DNA from: Euborellia annulipes
Taxonomy: Eukaryota > Arthropoda > Insecta > Dermaptera > Anisolabididae
Direction: 5' to 3'
NCBI GenBank assembly: GCA_023213315.1
Contig: JAKCPI010005294.1
Location: 186,001 to 250,000 of the forward strand
DNA: 64,000 bases
Translations under genes and position numbers: made by a program
Shown here: in pieces, positions 56,481 through 64,000 of the stretch
Numbering within the stretch: position 1 is the first letter of the stretch
How the letters are laid out: every line of letters starts with the position of its first letter
Notes under the pieces: model-generated
Databases searched by the model: none
What the model was told of the DNA's origin: nothing
Seen by the model: only the letters and a program-made list of their open reading frames with translations

Positions 56481-57068
56481 TGGACCCTGTTACGCATTAG
56501 TGTGTCAAGCTCCAAAAAATTAAAAATTGAGTTAAGCACGGAATATTGTTTCAAATGCTTTAATTAATAGTATTTTTTATGAAATATGTCCTAAAAAAAT
56601 TTATATTTAATGTTACTTGCACAATTGACAAAAAAATTATATATAATCCAATGAAAACAAAAAACTTTAAGATAGCAAGTTTGCGCGATATGTTTGTACT
56701 TTAGATTGGGCAAAAATTGCACCCCCTGGAGTCGAACCAGGACCTCCACGCTTTCGCCGCGGGTGGACTACCCTTATCCTAGGGCGCCGGCCCAATAAGC
56801 ACATCTCGCATCCGCCTATTGTACTAATGAAATTAAAATTTCATTGACTAGAGAAAGATGCAATTTTGCCCAATCTTAAGCACAAACAGATCTCGCAAAC
56901 TTGCTATCTTAAAAGATATATTGATTGGCTGATGAACAGTCTATTTGAGCATTGATTGAAACAATTCCATGCTTTTCAAACAAGGCTCTGCCTAGTTAAA
57001 TAACTTTAATGTTAATTTTCTCAAATTTCGGTACCTGGCGCTTGACACACTAATGCGTAACAGGGTCC
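56481..57068. mobile_element. MITE of family B enclosing a family E element
   Basis: Starts TGGACCCTGTTACGCATTAG and ends with its inverse; ends of 29 bases. The flank of the left end matches the interior of the copy at 6277. The middle is taken by the E element (56668-56996), so it is a nested insertion. No coding capacity. Confidence 0.75.
56668..56996 (-). mobile_element. tRNA-like inverted-repeat element (family E), full copy
   Basis: Same head as 56151 in inverse orientation, then paired arms GATAGCAAGTTTGCGCG and CTCGCAAACTTGCTATC. They enclose a tRNA-like core on the minus strand (56720-56792): GGCGCCC/GGGUGC acceptor-type pairing, a D arm from GGATAAGGGTAGTCC, a 7-base loop with CGA, and a perfect T stem CCTGG-TTCGACT-CCAGG. 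It could be mistaken for a tRNA gene. Confidence 0.65.
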
Positions 57069-57295
57069 GAATATGAATGTTTCCTTTCAATAAAAATTAA
57101 ACAAAATTTATTATTTCGTAAACTCACCTAAATAAATTAACGATGAGAGTTGAAATATCTGCTAATACTTGGAAGAAGGAATTTTAAAATTCTTCGGCTT
57201 ATTTTTATTTTTTATTTAGTAGACGGATTAGATTATATCAAGAAAGGGTTGAAAAAGCAGAGAATGGCAGCCAAATTTCTTTCTTTAAATATTAA

Positions 57296-57340
57296 ACTGG
57301 GCCGACATTTCGGTCTCGATAGAGGCCATCTTCAGGGCTA
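57296..57340 (-). ncRNA. Hammerhead-like motif on the minus strand
   Basis: Minus-strand order: CCCTGAAGATGGCC, TCTATCGAGACC, GAAAT, GTC, GGCC. CTGAAGA fits the core rule CUGANGA, stem II pairs with one mismatch, GAAA and GUC are intact, and stem I is only about three pairs. No inverted repeat encloses it. A decayed copy of the Penelope-type hammerhead is likely. Confidence 0.5.
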
Positions 57341-58830
57341 TATATATACCAAACCAATAACACCTCGAATTGGGGAGGCAGATTGAGGCCCCGTAGTCAA
57401 CCTAAACCGAACACAAACACAATTACACACACCCAACTTTCCTCCAGCTCTCAAAACTGCCCCTATTGAAAGAACACGTAAAAAAGAAAATTTTTTTTTT
57501 CTAATTGTTTTATCCCTCGCTACCATCCTATTTTATTAAACTATAGTTTACTATTAAGAATACTTGGAAAGTTTTATGAAATATTCTTTCTATTCTTTTA
57601 TCCTAAAAAAAATTATAAACTCGATGAGCCCTCTATAAGGGAACCCCCTCTCCTGCCCTATCCTGGGAGGCTGGGATGCACCCTCAGCTGAGGGTCACAT
57701 CAGGCCCCCTCCATCGGCCTTGGCCTCGTTTCAAGGATGTGCTCTCTTTATAAAATCAACTGGGATGCATTACTCTCTTCAGAACTAATCCGTTTTGCTA
57801 TTGAATACGAGAGAAGTACATCAAAGGCAGGATATTATTTTACTTTAAGGAAAAAATGTTTCCTTTAAAAATTTAGTAATTTAACATTAAAAAACGTGGG
57901 GGTGGTGAGAGGTAGTTACCAAAAATGGGGTGGAGGAGTGATGTTTTCAATTGGATACCAGATGGCTAAAAGAATGGGCTATATGTATATTTATTCAATA
58001 ACGGTTATCGTAAATGTTATATGGCCTGAGTTGCGAAAAGAAGTGTGAATGTGTGTGTGAGGTGAGTGTGAATGAGAAAAAGGGAAGAAAAAAAAAAAAA
58101 ACATTAAAAAACAATAATTATAACAAATTTTAATATTCGCCTGTTTGTTGTTGTATTCATACATTATACTGAGTTCTTTTGTTAAATTTTGTAAATAAAT
58201 TTTATTCAAAAGGCCTATCTCTTAATTTAATGGCGATTTTGAGGGAAGAAATTACACACCAAACCACAGAAGAGGGATTTTAGAAGGCAAGAGTCAAGTG
58301 TTCATGAAGATTTCATTTTCACCTTAAAAAAAGCAAATAACACATACAAAAAAAAAAAAAGGGTTTGAAAATGTCCAACTTCAAAGAAAATTTCATGGCT
58401 CTCTATGTTCGTCATGCTTTAAGAATAGAATATCGCACTGAGTGGGGATACAGATGACATTTTCGTAACGAAATTATATTATTCATGAACTCCTTTGAAT
58501 GTTACTCTACATCCAAAAAACATTCATGGCTATTGATATTAATTTCTTCGATATTTTATTTCTTTATTTTGTTTCATTCATTCACACTCCCCAAATAGAT
58601 CTGCTGCTCATTAATTTGGGAAGCAGCAATACCAATAAGAGTAAGAATCAAAAGCCACCCACATAAAAAGCGAAACTATACAAAGAAAAAAATATCACAG
58701 TATATAAAAAATATCACAGCATTAAAAGAAGAAAAAATATCACAAACACACAAAAACACAGATCAGAGGATTGACAAATATTTACAGTATTAATATATAG
58801 ATGACAATTATATACACAGGGTGTCTATGT

Positions 58831-58932
58831 CCCGTATTCATAGTCGTTCCTTGAGGAAGAAAAAATCCTAATATCTATACAATTATATAGGCATAAGGAT
58901 TTCTTGTCCCTCAAGGAATGAATGAATATGGG
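58831..58932. repeat. Palindromic hairpin element
   Basis: CCCGTATTCATAGTCGTTCC and TTGAGGAAGAAAAAATCC pair with GGATTTCTTGTCCCTCAA and a GAATGAATGAATATGGG end. An ACAGGGTG motif precedes it. Confidence 0.6.
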
Positions 58933-59123
58933 TATATGTAAACCAAGGGCGGATTCAGAAAAAATAACATTAAATTTCCAAGAAAAATATTTTTCTCAAA
59001 TCTCGAGGGGGGTATAATTACCCCTTTACATCCCCCCACCCGATATTCTACAGTTCTTTGGCTTTCTAAAAAGCATTTGCTTGTGAAAATCTGTTGATTA
59101 TTTACGAAATTATTAACAAAATA

Positions 59124-59160
59124 CAGTGGAACCTCGCTTAACGACCATAATTCGTTCCAG
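59124..59160 (+). mobile_element. pogo/Tigger-like transposon end
   Basis: CAGTGGAACCTCGCTTAACG with TA directly before it, and ATTCGTTCCAGAATC just inside. This is the classical Tigger terminus. The opposite end is not found, so the element is a fragment. Confidence 0.65.
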
Positions 59161-59308
59161 AATCATACGATGAATTCTGTTGAACAGAGCCACGATTTCT
59201 GATTATGTTTTTTATAAAAGATTTTTATACAGGGTTATTTGCAATTCGATGTGTTCCAGCCAGGATGAGATAGAAGGGCAAAAATGCTACAAATTTAACC
59301 CCCTCAAT

Positions 59309-59658
59309 CAGTAGCGTAGCCAGGTTTTGTGGGGGGGGGGAAAAATATTTTTATCTCCTCCCCTCCACCCTCAAACTAGAAGAGATGTTGTTTAGAATAT
59401 ATATAATAATAATAAAAAAAAAAAAAAAAAAAAATTAATTTTATTATAAAAAAAATAATAAAAAAATAAAATATTTAAAAATAATTAGTATTTTTTATAT
59501 ATTTTATTATTTTTTTGTTTTTTTTTAGATTATATAAGATTTAAAAAAATATTTATTTAAAAAAAAAAAAAAAAAAAAAAAAAATAGATGTGTATTTTTT
59601 TTTTTGGGTATGGTGTTGGGGGAGGTGTTGGGGGGGGGCCGCCCCCCCGCCCCCCCCC
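59309..59658 (+). mobile_element. hAT-like insertion inside the left arm
   Basis: Starts CAGTAGCGTAGCCAGG with G- and C-runs and A-rich interior. CCCTCAAT stands on both sides (59301-59308, 59659-59666), an 8-base duplication. The right arm of the host element, near 61300, keeps the empty site. Confidence 0.75.
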
Positions 59659-60637
59659 CCCTCAATGTATGGCCGAAAGTTAGTAGTTTGTGAGATATTC
59701 AAGAAAAATCATTTTTTTAGAAATATCCCATTTTTGACGCTAACGACGAGTTAAAAAAAAATGGTTGATTCAATGTTAGCTATGAATTTTTTTATTAGTA
59801 AGTGAGTTAGTAATAACTCTTAATAAGTAATAAAATATTCCAAATCATTGAGAATTTGATTACTACGGCCAAAAACAAATTTGAATTTATTTAATTATTT
59901 TACGTTAATTTTTATTTCGAGTCATCCAGTCAAAAAAATTCTATGACACCAAATGTACAAACTACTAAAAAAACTTGCTCGTTTCATTAGCTATCCAAAA
60001 AGGTACAATAGTTAATATTTTTGACGTGACAACGTCTTATAAATCATGTGTCTATAGTGGCAGGTTAGGGGGACATGGACGAAAAAGTTTATCGGCTTGA
60101 ATAACTCCTGTCTTAAGAGGTATAATTATGAGAAATATACGGTTAGAAAGAATGAGTTTTCAGCTAAAGATTTCACCATTTATTTTTTTCCTATCATTTT
60201 ATTTTACCGCGCTGCGGTAAATTCTAATTCGAAAATTTAAACCCCTGTAGATTCCGAATGGCTAATCAGATCAGACTAAATGGATGTCATTTGGTGCAGA
60301 AAGAAAATCTCTAATAGAAAAAATAAAAAAATCCCAAGTAATTAACTCCAAAGTTAGTTTTTTTTCTCGAAAAACCTCATTTTTTAGGCAAAAAATATCA
60401 AAAAATAGCCCTAATTGTGCAACGCATAGCTACTTGACCATAAAAGCTACATTAAATCTAAATATAGTTTTAAAAAGAGTGGTTCAATACCCCCCCCCGA
60501 GACTTTTTTCTTTTTTTTGATATGACGTCATTTTACCGCATGAGAGCAATCGGCGGTATATTGTTACAATGAAAATGTTTGAACATGTTTATTAATGGGA
60601 ACAAAGTACTAGTAAAAAAAAAAAAAAAACAATACTT

Positions 60638-60670
60638 TCTCTCTTTCTACTTCAAAATAGGTAAGAGAAA
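60638..60670 (-). mobile_element. R1 5' hairpin fragment
   Basis: CAATACTTTCTCTCTTTC and GGTAAGAGAAAA around a short centre, inside the long-arm element. Confidence 0.5.
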
Positions 60671-62889
60671 AAATTTTTTTTGAAGTCAAGCAAAAAACGT
60701 TGTCACGTTAAAAAGCCACCGGCTGTGTAGAAGACACAGCCAACACCAAATTTTTATGAGAGAACCACAATCAAAACTCATTGTAACCTGTCTTAGGTAG
60801 GATGTATCCAATACAAAAATCGAATAAATTTGGAAATTTGAAATAAAAGAAGTAAATTGATTAAGTAATATGTTTATTTTTTTCAGGTTCACTTCACTTT
60901 GTCATGCAGAAAACATTGTTTTTAATAGTGTTATAAACACAAAATATTAACTATTGTACCTTTTTGGATAGCTAATGAAACGAGCAAGTTTTTTTAGTAG
61001 TTTGTACATTTGGTGTCATAGAATTTTTTTGACTGGATGACTCGAAATAAAACTGAACGTAAAATAATTAAATAAATTCAAATTTGTTTTTGGCCGTAGT
61101 AATCAAATTCTCAATGATTTGGAATATTTTATTACTTATTAAGAGTTATTACTAACTCACTTACTAATAAAAAAATTCATAGCTAACATTGAATCAACCA
61201 TTTTTTTTTTAACTCGTCGTTAGCGTCAAAAATGGGATATTTCTAAAAAAATGATTTTTCTTGAATATCTCACTAACTATTAACTTTCGGCCATACATTG
61301 AGGGGGTTAAATTTGTAGCATTTTTGCCCTTCTATCCCATCCTGGCTGGAACACATCCAATTGCAAATAACCCTGTATAAAAATTATAATTAAAAATGTT
61401 TTTCAGGGGATATATGATTAAGTCAAGCGACGGTCTAACGCTTCTATTAATTAAGGTAATCGCTGAAAACAATGTTCAAATAATTCAATTAAATTTTGAA
61501 TTTTTCTTGGGGGGAGGGGGCAAATTTTTTTTCTTAAATTTTACTTACAAATAGGTATTCAAATTTGGCCAAAATATATCTAATTTAATTATTCAATAAT
61601 TGTTTAATTTTGTACAGTTTATATACTCGTAGATATATTTTGGACTATTTTATTTAGAATAATATAGAGTTTTATAAAAATCAGAGCTCTTGGGGGAGGG
61701 CAAATTCCTCCCCCCCCTTGCCCCCCCCCCCAAATGACGCCACTGAATAAATTAATAAAAAGAACAAAGTTATTATTTTATAATTTTATAAAAATATTAA
61801 AAGTTCGTTTATCTTTCCCGACCTAAAATTTTGTATCATTTTACGAAACGTCCTATACAAGTACTGTAGGTATATACTCTTTTAACTCAATATATTTTTG
61901 TATTAAGTGACAATTGCGAGGGTGCGAAATAGGTCAATGGGAAGAGGGTTGTATCAAGTACAAACAGAGATATTTACCCTCACTCTTTATTTAGCAACGC
62001 CCCTTGTGGCAATTCAGGATCGCAATCAAAAGCACCTTTTCTTAATTATTGTTCACAATGGGACGTCATCTTTCAGCTTGGATATCATTCACTAAGTTAA
62101 TTTCAGGATTCAATTTCCCTTAAGTATTAATTAATGTTGCACATATAATAAATACTACGAGTGTTATTTACCTGCCCTACGATCACTACATGCACAACAC
62201 TGGAGTGGTAAATCCTACCGTTCGGGGGCTATATAATATTAACCCGCTTTCGGTGGTCTTGGTTTTTACTCCCTCTCACTGGTCTCAGTTATTTAAAAAA
62301 AAAAAATATTTGTTTTTCCCCATTTATTTACTAATTATATTTTTTTTTAAGAGGTCATATTGACATTCACAATGTTTATATCAATAAATACAATGAATTT
62401 AATTAAACATTATTCTGTTTGTGGTGTTCCTTAATAAATATGTTTAAAAGCAAGAATCAAACAAGTCACATTTGAAGGAGAGAAAAAGAGATTATTTAAA
62501 TTATTATGGAAGTTTTTAATTATACCACATTTTGTATTAATTATTTATTAAAATTATAAATACTGTAGCTACACCAATTCGACTACTTGTTCTGCAGTCG
62601 TTTTCAAGTACTGTGCGCTTGCTCAGATTCAAGTGAACTAACCTGCAAGGGGCAACACGTGAAGTTAGCAGCATTTTGTATGCAATGAAGTTAACAACAT
62701 ATTCAGAAAGTAGTCGAAAGGATGTACAGTCTTTATATTTTTAATAAATATTAATACAAAATGTGGTCTATAATTAAAAATTCCCATAATAATAAGTTAA
62801 TAATACAAACCTTAAAAGCTAAGTTTTTATTTAAAAAGTCAGATTTGTAATTTAAAAAGTAAAAATATTATTTGCACTTTGAAACTTAA

Positions 62890-62908
62890 CTTCTCTCTCT
62901 CTCTCTTT
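62890..62908. repeat. TC microsatellite
   Basis: About nine TC units. Confidence 0.9.
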
Positions 62909-63675
62909 GACAAATTGATTACATACCGTCTGTTAATTTGGTAGTTCAAATGGGCTAATGGGCATTTGCAGAAAGATTCCCAAGAGAATGTTATGGGTTC
63001 GGTACCAAAGTTCTCGTAACTTGATACCACTATGAATAGTTATTGACCCAAGTAGTTTGGACAGTAGTTAGAGTAATTGTAAAGCCCGGGGGCATATTTG
63101 ATATCCTCTAGTGTCTAATGTAAATAATAGATAATCATCAACAGGAAACAGTAATTGCGCCGATGAAAATCAAGACAGCCTAATGAAAAAAGTTCAACTA
63201 CAATTATTGTATAATCTCCATTCCATTTGAGTAACACAGTGTGAACAAAATTACCTAACAGGTTAATTTATCAGTTTAATTCTCGAATTTTTATACAATT
63301 TGGAAAGAGAGAATAAGTTTTTTTAAGCCTTATTCGTAGAAATAATTTTAAAGAAGTTTACAGATGTATTTTTTTAGATTAATATTTAAATATCAGATCT
63401 CAGAAGTAGGTGGGGGGGGAGGGGGTCTGAATCCTCCACTGGCCGAGTTCGAGAGGGACATCTGCCACTTGTACTCCCCCTTTGATTATTATTTTTCATG
63501 TTTATTCATCCGTTAAACCACTTCAAAACGTAAAACTCTGTTCAGGCTGACAAATTTTTAATTATTTTAAATTATCAATTGGTTTCCATTTCCATTTATA
63601 TTTTCACGATGGTGACTATGTGAATGAGAATATAGAGAGCATAACTCAGGATCTTATGGTGAAAAATTTATTGAT

Positions 63676-63812
63676 GCCTCCGCTTGGGTAGTGAAATAGT
63701 AAATCCACCCCAGTGAAATTCTAATGAAGGTCCTGGTTCGACTCCAGGGGGTGTAATTTTTGCCTAATCAAACGCAACCTCATCTTGCAAATTTGTATCT
63801 TAAACGATATTT
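63676..63812 (+). mobile_element. tRNA-like element (family E), degraded third copy
   Basis: GGTCCTGGTTCGACTCCAGG gives an intact T-arm and B box, followed by the GCAATTTTGCC-type arm and a decayed CTTGCAAATTTGTATCTT end, as in the E element at 56668. Confidence 0.55.
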
Positions 63813-64000
63813 TATTTATTTATCTATGAGGGAAAAGAGGTTAATAAAAATATCTTAGATAATAATTTTTAATCGGTTTTCATTTAAATATTTTTTGAAG
63901 ATACTATTAAAAAAAAAAATTAAAATTAATCGAATGAATAAATTATACATGTTATTTGATTATTAATATTTTTTATATTTTTTAACTGGAACAAAAAATT

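Larger units (their letters stand above)
59229..61377. mobile_element. Transposon-like element with about 430-bp terminal inverted repeats
   Basis: Left arm is 59229-59308 plus 59667-60020; right arm is 60942-61377. The ends read ACAGGGTTATTTGCAATT and its inverse, with TATA on both sides. Arms are highly alike over about 430 bases, including the CCATTTTTGACGCTAACGAC stretch inverted. The left arm is split by a 350-base insertion. The interior (about 920 bases) has only short frames; 60284-60520 (78 codons) is unrecognised. Non-autonomous, superfamily unclear; TA-type flanks hint at Tc1/mariner-like mobilisation. Confidence 0.72.
54160..64000. other. 3' flank of dac, no gene recognised
   Basis: No coding sequence is recognised after the dac poly(A) site. 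The region holds a G/C-rich patch with CCAAT and GC boxes (54691-54721), tRNA-like inverted-repeat elements (56151-56996), a MITE (56481-57068), a hammerhead-like motif on the minus strand (57296-57340), a palindrome (58831-58932), a Tigger-like end (59124-59160) and a transposon with 430-base inverted repeats (59229-61377). The stretches 54750-56140, 57390-58790, 61380-63410 and 63820-64000 show only AT-rich unique-looking sequence, with 55500-55980 somewhat more complex. Confidence 0.6.

Noticed and set aside
56720..56792. Functional tRNA gene on the minus strand
   Set aside because: First acceptor pair and one anticodon-stem pair are mismatched, position 33 is not U, and the unit lies inside a repeated element.
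59400..59590. Poly(A) runs as processed-pseudogene tails
   Set aside because: No upstream cDNA-like sequence; they lie inside the hAT-like insertion as low-complexity A/T sequence.
1..64000. CRISPR array or bacterial operon structure
   Set aside because: No regularly spaced short repeats with unique spacers and no prokaryotic gene organisation; the direct repeats seen are microsatellites or transposon copies.

Overview
The window is AT-rich animal DNA carrying the 3' half of one gene, a dachshund (DACH/dac) homologue read on the + strand. Three internal coding exons (20788-20931, 27202-27444, 40077-40160) and a short terminal exon (51517-51569) join in a single frame. They encode the C-terminal DACH-box coiled coil, a Pro/Gln-rich linker, a short motif around FWQNYS/ESLAQELE, and a tail (YYKNSVLF) that resembles the YLKTTVMY end of vertebrate DACH. 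A second possible last exon (53944-54020), with its own poly(A) signal and GT-rich downstream element, may give a different tail. Introns are 6-13 kb and the window opens inside a further intron. The organism is probably an arthropod, judged from the dac tail and the genome style; the species cannot be named.

Layout: 1-20787 intron; 20932-27201 intron; 27445-40076 intron; 40161-51516 intron; 51570 to about 54160 the 3' UTR and the possible alternative last exon; 54160-64000 3' flank with no gene seen. All internal exons start and end in phase 1 and have lengths divisible by three, so any of them could be skipped without a frameshift. Dachshund proteins are nuclear transcription cofactors of the Eya/Six/Pax6 retinal-determination network and of limb and neural patterning. 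The gene is the only one supported here, so there is no operon-like context.

Nearly everything else is repeat. The main family (called R1 here, at least 15 loci) has a hairpin at each end and is internally deleted in many copies. One copy (38913-39552) lies between two identical 100-bp direct repeats. Other families are a tRNA-derived SINE (5 copies, two with clear target-site duplications), tRNA-like elements with inverted repeats, hAT-like elements with a CAGTGGCG-type end, a 34-bp-TIR MITE (B family), pogo/Tigger-like remnants, one element with about 430-bp inverted repeats, and long near-perfect palindromes. One palindrome encloses a textbook hammerhead ribozyme core (21520-21564), as reported for Penelope-like retroelements. 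Microsatellites and G/C homopolymers are frequent.

For regulation, the best candidates are a GC-rich intronic block with two CCAAT boxes and a GC box (45282-45360) and several moderately GC-rich, non-repetitive islands with homeodomain or POU-type sites. These are inferences from sequence motifs only. All alignments were made by eye; no search was run.
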